From positions 1,612,001-1,676,000 of the forward strand of contig NZ_CP026121.1 of NCBI RefSeq assembly GCF_003330845.1: a DNA stretch of 64,000 bases, given 5' to 3'. This DNA comes from Streptomyces sp. Go-475. GTDB lineage: Bacteria; Actinomycetota; Actinomycetes; Streptomycetales; Streptomycetaceae. The position numbers and the translations under genes are program-made. Shown here one piece after another: positions 1 through 8,384 of this stretch (position 1 is its first letter; every line of letters starts with the position of its first letter). The notes beneath the pieces are model-generated. The model saw nothing but the letters and a program-made list of their open reading frames with translations. It had not been told where the DNA came from and did not search any database.

Positions 1-559
1 CGATGCGCCACAGCGAGGTGAACGCGACCGCCGCGACCCCGCCCGCCGCGATCAGGGCGAGCGCGCTGGTGCCCACCCGGTCGTCGCCGCCGATCAGCGC
101 GCCCGCGGCGATCGGGCCGACCAGCTGACCGAGCGCGGCGCCGATGGTGAAGTGGCCGAAGTTGCGGTCCTGTTCGTGCGGCTCGGACTGCCGGGCGACG
201 AGGGACTGGGAGCCGATGACGAAGCAGAGGTGGCCGAGTCCCATCACCCCGCTCCACAGGGCCATCGCCCACAGGGAGTTCGCCACGCCGCTGAGCGCGC
301 AGCCACCGGAGATGAGCACGACACCGACCGGCAGCAGGGGCGCGCAGCGGCCGTGGTCGGTGCGGCGGCCCAGGGGGACGGCGGCGAACAGCGGCAGCAG
401 CGCGTACACACCGGCGATCACACCGACGGCCCGCTCGTCCGCGCCCAGCGCGAGGGCCCGGTAGGAGACGGCGGGCCGGGCCATCGACACCGCCCCCTGC
501 GCGAAGCTGAAGGCGATGACGAGGCGGAGCAGCCAGCCGCGGTACCCACCGGGCCTCAC
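1..559 (-). CDS. MFS transporter, N-terminal part (gene runs off the window)
   Basis: Reading leftward from a GTG at 559, the frame stays open to the window edge. It encodes about 186 residues of alternating hydrophobic helices and short basic loops typical of a major facilitator permease. The loop after the second helix carries the GRRTDHGR stretch, matching the family's conserved G-x-x-x-D-R/K-x-G-R/K motif between TM2 and TM3. A GGAGG sits four bases upstream of the GTG. It follows the CitMHS gene by 31 bp on the same strand and is probably its operon partner. The substrate cannot be read from the sequence, and the C-terminal half is missing. Confidence 0.72.
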   Translation of the reverse strand, partial: MRPGGYRGWLLRLVIAFSFAQGAVSMARPAVSYRALALGADERAVGVIAGVYALLPLFAAVPLGRRTDHGRCAPLLPVGVVLISGGCALSGVANSLWAMALWSGVMGLGHLCFVIGSQSLVARQSEPHEQDRNFGHFTIGAALGQLVGPIAAGALIGGDDRVGTSALALIAAGGVAAVAFTSLWRI

Positions 560-590
560 GTTGTCCTCCAGGGGAACGTCGGTCGAGCGG

Positions 591-2036
591 TCAGATGATG
601 CCGAAGAGCATGCCCGCTCCGAGGATCACCAGGCAGGTGAGGGCGGCCCACTTCACGACGAACCTCGTGTGGTCGCCGAACTCCACCTTCGCCATGCCGA
701 CCAGGACGTAGACGGCCGGGACGAGCGGGCTGGACATGTGCAGCGGCTGGCCGACCAGGGAGGCGCGGGCCATCTCCAGCGGGGAGACGCCGTGCGCGGC
801 ACCGGCCTCGGCGAGGACGGGCAGGACGCCGAAGTAGAAGCCGTCGTTCGACATGAAGTACGTCAGCGGAAGGCTGAGGATGCCGGTGACGAGGGCCATG
901 TGCGGGCCCATGCTGCCGGGGATGACGTCCACCATCCACTTGGCCATGTGGTCGACCATGCCGGTGCCCTGGAGGACGCCGGTGAAGACGGCGGCGGCGA
1001 AGACCATGCCGGAGACGTTCAGGACGTTGTCGGCGTGGGCGGCCAGGCGGGCCTTCTGGTCGGGGATGTGCGGGAAGTTCACGGACAGGGCGAGCGCGGC
1101 GCCGAGCAGGAACAGGACCGGGATCGGCAGCCACTCCATGATCATGGCGGTGAGCAGGGTGACCGTGAGCAGCGCGTTGAACCAGTAGAGCTTGGGGCGC
1201 AGGGTGGACCGGTTGGGGTCGAGGCCCTGGAAGCCGTCGTCGTCCGCGGAGTCCCCGGTGTCGCCGGCGCCGTCGGCGTTCCCGGCAGCGTCCGTGCCGG
1301 AGCCGCCCGCGCCGGCCGTGGCGCCCTTGCGCATGGAGACCTTGCCGTCGCCGGAGCCGCCGGCGCCCACGAGGACCGTCTCGGTCTCCTTCTCCTCCTC
1401 CAGCACCTCGTCCAGCGTCAGCACGCCCAGCCGCCTGCGCTCGCGCACACCGAGGACGTAGGAGAGGACGAAGACGAAGAGCAGGCCGACCAGGAGCGCC
1501 GGGATCATCGGGACGAAGATGTCGCTGGCGTCGAGCTTCAGCGCGGTCGCGGCGCGGGCGGTCGGACCGCCCCAGGGCAGGGTGTTCATCACGCCGTTGG
1601 CCATGGCGGCGACACCGGTCATCACGACCAGGCTCATCTTCAGGCGCTTGTACAGCGGGTACATCGCCGAGACGGTGATCATGAAGGTGGTGGAGCCGTC
1701 GCCGTCCAGCGACACGATCGCGGCGAGCACGGCGGTGCCGACGACGATCCGCATCGGGTCGGCTTTGCAGAATTTGAGGATGCCGCGGACGATCGGGTCG
1801 AAGAGACCGACATCGATCATCACGCCGAAGTAGACGATCGCGAACATGAGCATCGCCGCGGTGGGGGCGAGGCTGGTCACGCCGTCGATGACGTAGTCGC
1901 CGAGCTTGGCGCCCTTGCCGACGAACACGCAGAACAGCGCGGGAATCAGCACGAGCGCCGCGATCGGCGACATCTTCTTCATCATGATCAGGACCAGGAA
2001 GGTCGCGATCATGGCGAAGCCGAGGATGGTCAGCAT
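591..2036 (-). CDS. CitMHS-family metal-citrate:proton symporter
   Basis: This 481-aa polytopic membrane protein resembles CitMHS carriers (Bacillus CitM/CitH), which import citrate complexed with a divalent metal together with protons. It starts MLTILGFAMIATFL; a longer in-frame start at 2072 lacks a better ribosome site. Family-like segments include the SLDGDGSTTFMITVSAMYPLY and NTLPWGGPTARAA loops (about residues 110-165), which resemble re-entrant substrate-site loops. Between the helical halves lies a long acidic-then-glycine-rich cytoplasmic loop (about residues 215-280, with EEEKETET). That loop is longer than I expect for the family and carries DDD near its end. The gene is followed by an MFS gene 31 bp downstream and is preceded by a 9-bp inverted repeat that may be an operator. 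Confidence 0.88.
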   Translation of the reverse strand: MLTILGFAMIATFLVLIMMKKMSPIAALVLIPALFCVFVGKGAKLGDYVIDGVTSLAPTAAMLMFAIVYFGVMIDVGLFDPIVRGILKFCKADPMRIVVGTAVLAAIVSLDGDGSTTFMITVSAMYPLYKRLKMSLVVMTGVAAMANGVMNTLPWGGPTARAATALKLDASDIFVPMIPALLVGLLFVFVLSYVLGVRERRRLGVLTLDEVLEEEKETETVLVGAGGSGDGKVSMRKGATAGAGGSGTDAAGNADGAGDTGDSADDDGFQGLDPNRSTLRPKLYWFNALLTVTLLTAMIMEWLPIPVLFLLGAALALSVNFPHIPDQKARLAAHADNVLNVSGMVFAAAVFTGVLQGTGMVDHMAKWMVDVIPGSMGPHMALVTGILSLPLTYFMSNDGFYFGVLPVLAEAGAAHGVSPLEMARASLVGQPLHMSSPLVPAVYVLVGMAKVEFGDHTRFVVKWAALTCLVILGAGMLFGII

Positions 2037-2044
2037 GAGTGGAT

Positions 2045-2101
2045 ACCTAACGTTCGCCCTTGAACATCCCACCAGGGCCGGCGGTGTCCGAGACGTTAGG
2101 T
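2045..2101. promoter_or_regulatory. Inverted repeat upstream of the CitMHS gene, candidate operator
   Basis: ACCTAACGT at 2045-2053 is mirrored exactly by ACGTTAGGT at 2093-2101, with 39 bp between. The near arm lies 9 bp upstream of the ATG at 2036, in the leader. A second cluster of GTTAAC/ACGTTGAC-like sequence lies just beyond, at about 2114-2130. Arms this far apart suggest two operator half-sites or a leader stem rather than a terminator. No regulator gene is adjacent. Confidence 0.4.
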
Positions 2102-2171
2102 CCGTTCAAGCAGCGTTAACAAGACGTTGACGCGCGAGCAATAAGCGCAAAACTGCTGGTCACAGCTTTGC

Positions 2172-4439
2172 TCAGGTCAGAGGGGTGAGCTTTTCGGTCA
2201 AGACCGGGGCCTTGGGGACGGTCGCGGGGGCGAGGTCGACGGGTACGCCGTTGAGGACCGCGTTGCCCGACAGCGGGTCGAGGAGGCTGCCGTCGAGGAG
2301 CTGGTTGACGTTGACGCCGGGGTCGGTGGCGGCGTGGCCGAGGCGGGTGCCGGGGCGGTCGTGGCCCCAGCCGTGCGGCAGGCTCACCACACCGCGGCGG
2401 ACCGTCTCGGTGACCTCGGCGGGCGCGGTCACCTCTCCCCCGGCGCCCTTCACGCGCACAGGCGCCCCGTCCTCGACGCCCAGCCGTGCGGCGTCCTCCG
2501 GGTGGATGTGCAGGGTGCAGCGGTTGGAACCGCCGGTGAGGGCGGGCACGTTGTGCATCCAGCTGTTGTTCGAGCGGAGGTGGCGGCGTCCGACCAGGAC
2601 GAGTCCCGCGGGGCGTTCGGCCAGGGCCGCGCGCAGCCGGGGCAGGTCGTCGGCGATCGGGCCGGGCAGCAGCTCCACCTTGCCGCTCCTGGTCTTCAGC
2701 GGCTGCGGCAGGCGGGGCCGCAGCGGGCCGAGGTCGATGCCGTGCGGGTGCGCGAGCAGTTTCTCCAGGGTCAGTCCGTCCGGTCGTACGCCGAAGCCGT
2801 CGCCGTAGGGGCCGAGGCGGAGCATCAGGTCGAGTCGGCGCTCGGGGCCGTCGTCGCCGGTGAGCCGCGTGGCGAGCTCGCGGGGGTCGCGGCCGTGCAC
2901 GGGCGAGTGGGGCTCCTTGACGGCCTTGCCGAGCGTCTGGTCGATGACCATCTGGTCGACGGCCGCGGGATCGGCCCCGCGCATGCCCGTCACCGCGAGG
3001 ATCAGGCGGGCCAGGATCTCCGTCTCCGCCATGCGGTCCGGCTCCAGCGGGATCGCGGGGCGGGTGTAGCGGACCTGGTGGCGTACGGCGAGGGTGTTGA
3101 GGGCGAAGTCGTGGTGCGGGCTGCGGGAGGGCGGGGGCGGGGGCAGCAGCACGTGGGCGTGGCGCGAGGTCTCGTTGAGGTACGGGTCGACACTGACCAT
3201 GAAGTCGAGCGAGTCGAGCGCTGTGTCGAGCCGGTCGCCGTCGGGTGCGGACAGCACGGGGTTGGCGGCGACGGCGATGAGCGCGCGGATCGGCTCGCCG
3301 TCCTCGGTGGCGGTGTCGATCTCCTCGGCGAGGGCCGACAGGGGCAGCTCACCCTTCGCCTCGGGATGCCGGCTCACCCGGGAGTGCCAGCGCCCGAGGG
3401 CGAAGCCCCGGCCGGGCCCGGCGGGGCGCGGGGTCTTGTCGGTGGCGGCCTGCGGGAAGAGCGCGCCGCCGGGCCGGTCGAGGTTGCCGGTGAGGATGTT
3501 CAGCGCGTCGACGAGCCAGCTGGCGAGGGTGCCGTGCGGGACGGTGCAGCTGCCGATGCGGCCGTACACGGCGGCCGTGGGGGCGGCGGCGAGGTCGCGG
3601 GCGAGGACGCGGATGAGCCCGGCCTCGACGTCACAGGCCTCGGCGACGGCTTCGGGGGTGAACTCCCGCAGGGCGTCGGAGAGTTCCTCGACGCCCTGGA
3701 CGTGCGGGGTCGGCTCGACGAGACCCTCGTCGAAGAGCACCCGGGCCATCGCCGCCAGCAGCAGCGCGTCGGTGCCGGGCCGTATCGCGATGTGCCGGTC
3801 GGCGAGCTTGGCGGTGCGGGTGCGCCGCGGGTCGATCACGACGAGGGTGCCGCCGCGGGCCTTGAGGGCCTTGAGTTTGCCGGGGAAGTCGGGGGCGGTG
3901 CACAGGCTGCCGTTGGACTCCAGTGGGTTGGCGCCGATGAGGAGCAGATGGTCGGTGTGGTCGAGGTCGGGCACGGGGATGGCGTTGGCGTCGCCGTAGA
4001 GCAGGCCGCTGGAGACGTGCTTGGGCATCTGGTCGACCGTGGAGGCGGTGAAGACGCTGCGGGTGCCGAGGCCGGCGAGCAGCACGGGCGGGTAGAGGGC
4101 GCCGGCCAGGGTGTGCACGTTGGGGTTGCCGAGGACGACACCGACCGCGTTCGGCCCGTACCGCTCCACGACCGGCCGGACACCGGCGGCGACCGCGTCG
4201 AAGGCCTCTTCCCAGGTGGCCTCGCGCAGTTCGCCGTCCCTGCGCACCAGCGGCGTGCGCAGCCGGTCGGGGTCGGAGTCGAGGGCCCCGAAGGAGGCGC
4301 CCTTGGGGCAGATGAAGCCCCGGCTGAACACGTCGTCGTGATCCCCGCGGGCGTGGGTGACGCGCGTCCCCTCGATGGTGAGGCTCAGGCCGCAGGTGGC
4401 CTCGCAGAGGGGACAGATACGCAGGGCGGTGCGGGACAC
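2172..4439 (-). CDS. Molybdopterin-dependent oxidoreductase (formate dehydrogenase/nitrate reductase-like, bis-MGD family)
   Basis: The 755-aa protein begins with a four-cysteine iron-sulfur motif (C9, C12, C16, C44) in the arrangement used by prokaryotic Mo/W-bisPGD oxidoreductases. It is followed by the molybdopterin core and, near residues 620-740, a C-terminal molydopterin-dinucleotide-binding domain (HPEDAARLGVEDGAPVRV, LPHGWGHDRPG). There is no twin-arginine signal, so it should be cytoplasmic. No small subunit or electron-transfer partner is adjacent, and the substrate is not evident. The GTG start is supported by GGGAGG four bases upstream. The TetR gene lies 248 bp upstream on the same strand, with an 18-bp palindrome between them. 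Confidence 0.88.
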   Translation of the reverse strand: MSRTALRICPLCEATCGLSLTIEGTRVTHARGDHDDVFSRGFICPKGASFGALDSDPDRLRTPLVRRDGELREATWEEAFDAVAAGVRPVVERYGPNAVGVVLGNPNVHTLAGALYPPVLLAGLGTRSVFTASTVDQMPKHVSSGLLYGDANAIPVPDLDHTDHLLLIGANPLESNGSLCTAPDFPGKLKALKARGGTLVVIDPRRTRTAKLADRHIAIRPGTDALLLAAMARVLFDEGLVEPTPHVQGVEELSDALREFTPEAVAEACDVEAGLIRVLARDLAAAPTAAVYGRIGSCTVPHGTLASWLVDALNILTGNLDRPGGALFPQAATDKTPRPAGPGRGFALGRWHSRVSRHPEAKGELPLSALAEEIDTATEDGEPIRALIAVAANPVLSAPDGDRLDTALDSLDFMVSVDPYLNETSRHAHVLLPPPPPSRSPHHDFALNTLAVRHQVRYTRPAIPLEPDRMAETEILARLILAVTGMRGADPAAVDQMVIDQTLGKAVKEPHSPVHGRDPRELATRLTGDDGPERRLDLMLRLGPYGDGFGVRPDGLTLEKLLAHPHGIDLGPLRPRLPQPLKTRSGKVELLPGPIADDLPRLRAALAERPAGLVLVGRRHLRSNNSWMHNVPALTGGSNRCTLHIHPEDAARLGVEDGAPVRVKGAGGEVTAPAEVTETVRRGVVSLPHGWGHDRPGTRLGHAATDPGVNVNQLLDGSLLDPLSGNAVLNGVPVDLAPATVPKAPVLTEKLTPLT

Positions 4440-4485
4440 GGGTCCTCCCGGGGCGGCGGCTACGGTGACGCACGAACGCGGCCGA

Positions 4486-4503
4486 GCATACCGACCGGTA
4501 TGC
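4486..4503. promoter_or_regulatory. 18-bp palindrome, candidate TetR operator for the oxidoreductase
   Basis: GCATACCG-AC-CGGTATGC is a perfect palindrome with 8-bp arms and a 2-bp centre. It lies 47 bp upstream of the oxidoreductase start. The ACCGACCGGT core is a form commonly seen for TetR-family operators. The nearest regulator is the TetR gene immediately upstream, which makes it the prime candidate; this pairing is inferred. Confidence 0.55.
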
Positions 4504-4575
4504 AGGGAGGGGAGCCCTCACGGTCGGGGAGATCAGGCGAGCGCCCGGCGGTCCGGGGGGTCCGGGTGGGCGGGC

Positions 4576-4630
4576 GAGCACCGGGCCGGAGACCCCCGCG
4601 AGTGCCGGCGGAGCGGAGCACCGGGCCGGA
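4576..4630. repeat. 15-bp direct repeats in the tetR-oxidoreductase intergenic region
   Basis: GAGCACCGGGCCGGA occurs at 4576-4590 and again exactly at 4616-4630, 40 bp apart. A shorter partial copy (GAGCACCGGGGC) follows near 4659. The unit is GC-rich and lies just downstream of the TetR stop codon. It could be a small decaying repeat or part of an mRNA structure. Confidence 0.5.
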
Positions 4631-4687
4631 TACCCCGGAAACGCCGGGAACGCCGGTCGAGCACCGGGGCGAGGTATTCCGGCAGCG

Positions 4688-5305
4688 TCAGTCCAGCACC
4701 CGGGCCAGATACCCCCGCAGCATCTCCCTCGCCTCCGTGATGATCTTTTCGTCGCCCTCCGGCGCGAGCCGGAACGCCAGGTGCACGAGGGTGTCGGCGG
4801 TCTCCACGGCGATCAGGAACACCCGGCGCAGATCCTCGTCGGGCTCGCGGTCGAGGTGACCGGCGAGGAGTTCGGTGAGGCGGTCGGCGACGCGGTGGTT
4901 GGGTTCGGCGTCCCGGGCCCCGACCGGGATCTGGTTGCCGAAGTCGACCAGGGAGAAGCCGGGGGCGGTGCGCTTCATCTCCAGGTACTCGTCGAGCACG
5001 GCGTCCATGGCCGCGCGCCAGCCCCCGTCACCGGCCTCTTCCAGGCGCTCGGTGACGCGGGCGGTGTACCGCTCCAGGTTGCGCTGGGCCAGCGCGTCGA
5101 CCATCTGGCGTTTGTTGCCGAAGAAGCGGTAGACCGAGCCGATCGGGACGCCGGCGCGCTGGGCGACGGCACGGGTGCTCAGGGCGTCGTAGCCGACCTC
5201 GTCGAGGAGGTCGGCGCAGGCGTCGAGGATCCTGGCCAGGCGTTCGGCACTGCGCCGCTGCACGGGCGCACGACGGAGCGATGTCGCGTGGGGCACGGGC
5301 TTCAT
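4688..5305 (-). CDS. TetR/AcrR-family transcriptional regulator
   Basis: This 205-aa regulator has a TetR helix-turn-helix at about residues 17-65: three helices ending in GVPIGSVYRFFGNKRQMVDALAQRNLERY, which is close to the family consensus. The rest is a helical ligand-binding domain with no specific relative that I recognise. I chose the ATG at 5305 because its ATGA overlaps the stop codon of the upstream lipoprotein gene. Longer in-frame starts would run far into that gene. It probably acts on the palindrome at 4486-4503, and so on the downstream oxidoreductase gene. Confidence 0.87.
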   Translation of the reverse strand: MKPVPHATSLRRAPVQRRSAERLARILDACADLLDEVGYDALSTRAVAQRAGVPIGSVYRFFGNKRQMVDALAQRNLERYTARVTERLEEAGDGGWRAAMDAVLDEYLEMKRTAPGFSLVDFGNQIPVGARDAEPNHRVADRLTELLAGHLDREPDEDLRRVFLIAVETADTLVHLAFRLAPEGDEKIITEAREMLRGYLARVLD

Positions 5306-5988
5306 GATGCCTTTCCGACCCGATCCGGTGAACCTCGCCCCCCGGACTCCACGCCGGCGTCCAGGAGCGCCCCCGCCCCCTGCCCAGCAGCCGCGCCCGA
5401 CGCCACAGCCGCCGCCACCCCCCGCCGAGCACCCACACCCGGCACCACAGGCACCCCCACCTCCCACCGCACGGCCCCGCTCGGCCGCACCCCCGGCCCG
5501 GGCTTCGACGCGGTGATGTCGGCGGTGCTCTCCACGGGCCTGCCGTCGACCGCCCACACCGTGCCGTCGTCGGCGTAGAGGCGGGCCGTGACGTGGTGCG
5601 TGCCGTGCCCCACGAGGCCGGGGGGCAGCCGGTGCTCGGGGGCGCGCAGCCGGGCGACGAGGCGGCCGTCGACGTAGAGGTGCGCGAGGCCCCGCCCGGC
5701 CACCGCCCGCGCCGCCGCGCCGGGCGGCGAGAAGCGGAAGTTCCGCACGGTCAGCCGTACCTCCCAGCCGCCGCTCCGGTCGGGCTGCACCTCGATGCCG
5801 ACGTCGGGGGCGCCCTCCGCCTCCACCTCGCGATAGGGCCGCCCCTCCTTGTCCTGGTCCTCCAGCAGCCTGCCCGCCGGGGAGGGCGACGCCTCGCCGC
5901 CGGGGGCGTCACCGGAGCCGCAGCCCACGGCCCCGACCAGGAGGACTCCGACCGCGAGCACGGTGAGAGGTCTGCGTGTCCACGACAT
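5302..5988 (-). CDS. Putative secreted lipoprotein, translationally coupled to tetR
   Basis: The 228-aa product has a basic start, a hydrophobic stretch and a lipobox-like end with cysteine at residue 23 (VGAVGC), suggesting a membrane-anchored lipoprotein. The mature part contains a short beta-rich region (EVQPDRSGGWEVRLTV, HHVTARLYADDGTVWAVDG) that looks like an extracellular immunoglobulin-like or substrate-sensing fold. The C-terminus is low-complexity Ala/Gly/Val. No enzymatic motif is visible. Its last codon overlaps the tetR start (ATGA). It appears leaderless: TACGCT lies 7 nt before the ATG on the coding strand. The function is unknown. Confidence 0.6.
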   Translation of the reverse strand: MSWTRRPLTVLAVGVLLVGAVGCGSGDAPGGEASPSPAGRLLEDQDKEGRPYREVEAEGAPDVGIEVQPDRSGGWEVRLTVRNFRFSPPGAAARAVAGRGLAHLYVDGRLVARLRAPEHRLPPGLVGHGTHHVTARLYADDGTVWAVDGRPVESTADITASKPGPGVRPSGAVRWEVGVPVVPGVGARRGVAAAVASGAAAGQGAGALLDAGVESGGRGSPDRVGKAS

Positions 5989-5995
5989 GTTTGGG

Positions 5996-6001
5996 AGCGT
6001 A
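5996..6001 (-). promoter_or_regulatory. Candidate -10 element (leaderless) for the lipoprotein-tetR pair
   Basis: On the minus strand TACGCT fits the actinobacterial -10 pattern TANNNT. It is separated from the ATG at 5988 by 7 nt (CCCAAAC), so transcription would start at or next to the start codon. No Shine-Dalgarno sequence precedes this ATG, which agrees with a leaderless mRNA. Confidence 0.45.
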
Positions 6002-6123
6002 GAACACCTGTCCGGGCCGGTGGATCGTCCTCAAGTCGGGTTCGAGTCATCCGTGAAGAGGAGGGCTCAGGCCGGGACTCGCACCCCGCGGCTCGCGCCC
6101 CTCTTGCGCGCGCGAAATCGCAA

Positions 6124-6143
6124 TCCTACGGTGTTGCATAGGA
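6124..6143. promoter_or_regulatory. Inverted repeat upstream of hmgA, candidate operator
   Basis: TCCTA at 6124-6128 mirrors TAGGA at 6139-6143 around a 10-bp spacer, ending 24 bp before the hmgA start. A TTGCG...CGCAA pair lies just upstream (about 6104-6123). Such spacing is typical of operators for dimeric regulators. The neighbouring GntR protein is the obvious candidate; an AsnC/Lrp-type regulator is an alternative. Confidence 0.38.
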
Positions 6144-6167
6144 ATCAACCGCAAGGGAGCAGCGATC

Positions 6168-7529
6168 ATGGGCGATGGGGGTACCTCCCGCGCGAGCGGG
6201 TCCGAGCGCGAGCGGGCGCGGAAGACCGCCGAGGGGCTGACCTACCTCTCCGGCTTCGGCAACGAGCACAGCTCCGAGGCCGTCCCCGGCGCACTGCCCG
6301 AGGGCCGCAACTCGCCCCAGCGGGCCCCGCTCGGGCTGTACGCGGAGCAGCTGAGCGGTACGGCCTTCACCGAGCCGCGGGCCCACAACCGCCGCTCGTG
6401 GCTGTACCGGATCCGCCCCTCGGCCGCGCACCCGGCGTTCACCCGCGTCCACAACGGCTCGATCCGCACGGCACCCTTCACCCAGACCGTGCCCGACCCC
6501 AACCGGCTGCGCTGGGACCCCCTGCCCGACCCGGCGCCCGAGACCGACTTCCTGGCCGGCCTGTGGACCCTCGGCGGCAACGGCGACGTCACTCAGCGCA
6601 CGGGCATCGCCGTCCACCTCTACACCGCCAACGCCTCCATGGAGCGGGTGTTCAGCGACGCGGACGGCGAGCTGCTGATCGTCCCGGAGCGCGGCGGGCT
6701 GCTGCTGCGCACGGAGTTCGGTCTGCTCCATGTGGAGCCGGGCCATGTGGCGCTCATCCCCCGTGGTGTCCGCTTCCGTGTGGAACTCCTGGACGAGTCC
6801 GCCCGCGGCTATGTGTGCGAGAACTACGGGGCGCCGTTCCGCCTCCCCGACCTGGGCCCGATCGGCGCCAACGGCCTCGCCAACCCCCGTGACTTCCGCG
6901 CCCCGGTCGCCGCCTACGAGGACGTCGAGGGCCCGGTGGAGGTGGTGAACAAGTTCTGCGGCAACCTCTGGACGGCCACCTACGACCACTCCCCGCTCGA
7001 TGTCGTCGCCTGGCACGGCAACCATGTGCCGTACGCCTACGACCTGCGCCGCTTCAATGTGCTCGGCACCATCACCTACGACCACCCCGACCCGTCGATC
7101 TTCACGGTGCTGACGTCCCCGTCGGACACCCCGGGCCTGGCCGGAGTCGACTTCGTGGTGTTCGCCCCGCGCTGGCTGGTGGGCGAGGACACCTTCCGGC
7201 CGCCGTACTTCCACCGGAACGTGATGACCGAGTACATGGGCCTGATCGAGGGCGCGTACGACGCCAAGACCGCCGGGAAGGGCGGATTCGTGCCGGGCGG
7301 CGGCTCGCTGCACAACATGATGTCGGCGCACGGCCCGGACCGGGAGACGTTCGACCGGGCCAGCGCCGCCGAGCTGAAGCCGCAGAAGATCGACGACGGC
7401 CTGGCGTTCATGTTCGAGACGCGCTGGCCGATCACCCTCACCCCGCACGCGGCCCGGGCGGAACACCTGCAACAGCGCTACGACGACGTCTGGCAGGGCC
7501 TGGAGCGGCACTTCAACCCCTTGCACTGA
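6168..7529 (+). CDS. hmgA: Homogentisate 1,2-dioxygenase
   Basis: The 453-aa protein matches homogentisate dioxygenase over its full length. It opens the aromatic ring of homogentisate to maleylacetoacetate in cytoplasmic tyrosine and phenylalanine breakdown. By alignment to the human enzyme from memory, the non-haem iron ligands are H349 and E355 (in [12 protein letters not shown]) and H388 (in SAHGPD), with the conserved H382 nearby. The N-terminal [18 protein letters not shown] and the [10 protein letters not shown] segments are family hallmarks. GGGAGC precedes the ATG. The GntR gene starts 27 bp downstream and is probably co-transcribed. Maleylacetoacetate isomerase and fumarylacetoacetase are not adjacent. 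Confidence 0.97.
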   Translation: MGDGGTSRASGSERERARKTAEGLTYLSGFGNEHSSEAVPGALPEGRNSPQRAPLGLYAEQLSGTAFTEPRAHNRRSWLYRIRPSAAHPAFTRVHNGSIRTAPFTQTVPDPNRLRWDPLPDPAPETDFLAGLWTLGGNGDVTQRTGIAVHLYTANASMERVFSDADGELLIVPERGGLLLRTEFGLLHVEPGHVALIPRGVRFRVELLDESARGYVCENYGAPFRLPDLGPIGANGLANPRDFRAPVAAYEDVEGPVEVVNKFCGNLWTATYDHSPLDVVAWHGNHVPYAYDLRRFNVLGTITYDHPDPSIFTVLTSPSDTPGLAGVDFVVFAPRWLVGEDTFRPPYFHRNVMTEYMGLIEGAYDAKTAGKGGFVPGGGSLHNMMSAHGPDRETFDRASAAELKPQKIDDGLAFMFETRWPITLTPHAARAEHLQQRYDDVWQGLERHFNPLH

Positions 7530-7555
7530 TCATTTCCTACCGGTACGGATGGCCC

Positions 7556-8305
7556 GTGACCTCCTTCGCCCCGGACTCGATCGTCCTGAACCGCAAGCTG
7601 CCGCTCTGGTACCAGGTGTCGCAGTCGCTGCGCGCCTCGATCCTCGGCCGCTCGCCCCAGGACCCGCTGCGCCTGCCCACCGAGGAGCAGCTGGCCGGGC
7701 ACTACGGGGTGAGCGTGCTGACCATGCGGCAGGCGCTGAAGGAGCTGGAGGACGAGGGTCTGATCTCGCGCCACCGGCGGCGGGGCACGTTCATCGAGCC
7801 GCACGCGCGCAGGGGGGCGCCGGTCCGTCTGCTCGGCTCGGTGGACGCGATCGTGGCCCAGCAGTCCGGCATGACGACCGAACTGCTGGACCACGGCACG
7901 GCCCCCGTGCCGGGTGAACTCGCCGAGTTCTTCCCGGACGTGGCGGAGGTGTCGACGTACCACCGGCTGCGCAGCGACGAGAAGACCGGTGAGCCGACGA
8001 ACCACGCCCGCAACTACGTGCGTCCCGAACTGGCCGCGCGGATCGACCTGGACGATCTCGTGCGGTGGCCGATGACCAAGGTGCTGCGGGACGTCGTCGG
8101 GGCGGACATCAGCCGGATCACGGACACGGTGGAGGCGCGGCTGGCCGACCCGGAGACGGCCCGGCTGCTCCAAGTGCCGCTGCTGAGCCCGATCCTGCAC
8201 TACACGGGCATCACGTACGACGCCGAGGGGCGGCCCCTGGACGTGGCCGTCATCCACTACCGGGGGGACCGGTTCTCCTTCACGGTGACCTTGGACGCCA
8301 CATGA
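7556..8305 (+). CDS. GntR-family (HutC-type) transcriptional regulator
   Basis: The 249-aa protein has an N-terminal winged helix (about residues 15-85, with the diagnostic LPTEEQLAGHYGVSVLTMRQALKELEDEGLI segment) and a C-terminal UTRA-type effector domain (about residues 105-245, ending AVIHYRGDRFSFTVTLDA). Its placement 27 bp behind hmgA suggests that it controls homogentisate breakdown, perhaps through the repeat at 6124-6143. The GTG start has only a weak ribosome site, so coupling to hmgA translation is likely. The ligand is unknown. Confidence 0.88.
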   Translation: MTSFAPDSIVLNRKLPLWYQVSQSLRASILGRSPQDPLRLPTEEQLAGHYGVSVLTMRQALKELEDEGLISRHRRRGTFIEPHARRGAPVRLLGSVDAIVAQQSGMTTELLDHGTAPVPGELAEFFPDVAEVSTYHRLRSDEKTGEPTNHARNYVRPELAARIDLDDLVRWPMTKVLRDVVGADISRITDTVEARLADPETARLLQVPLLSPILHYTGITYDAEGRPLDVAVIHYRGDRFSFTVTLDAT

Positions 8306-8307
8306 GC

Positions 8308-8358
8308 GCTGCGGGCCGGTGGGGGCTGGTCGCGCCGTTCCCCGCGCCCCTACGGGGT
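8308..8358. repeat. Dispersed Streptomyces-type intergenic GC-rich repeat
   Basis: Between the GntR stop and the next promoter lies a sequence with the core GGGGGCTGGTCGCGCCGTTC, followed by CCCGCGCCCCT. From memory, closely similar units occur many times in Streptomyces intergenic regions. It contains complementary halves (GGGG...CCCC) that can form an imperfect stem. It may act as a weak terminator or be a passive repeat. Only one copy is seen in this window. Confidence 0.5.
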
Positions 8359-8371
8359 GCTGGACACGTCG

Positions 8372-8377
8372 TACGAT
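8372..8377 (+). promoter_or_regulatory. Candidate leaderless -10 element for the type ISP-like gene
   Basis: TACGAT (fits TANNNT) is followed after exactly 7 nt by GTG at 8385. There is no Shine-Dalgarno sequence. This spacing is the signature of a leaderless transcript and is the reason for choosing this start. Confidence 0.5.
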
Positions 8378-8384
8378 GCGGGGC

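Noticed and set aside
516..2063. Long plus-strand open frame opposite the CitMHS gene
   Set aside because: It is the antisense shadow of a real membrane-protein gene; its product is compositionally odd (His/Asp/Glu/Gly) and has no ribosome site.
2334..4859. 841-codon plus-strand frame opposite the oxidoreductase
   Set aside because: It mirrors a well-supported molybdopterin oxidoreductase on the other strand and matches no family.
6030..6060. GGTTCGAGTC resembling a tRNA T-loop
   Set aside because: No cloverleaf can be built around it; it lies in the hmgA promoter region.
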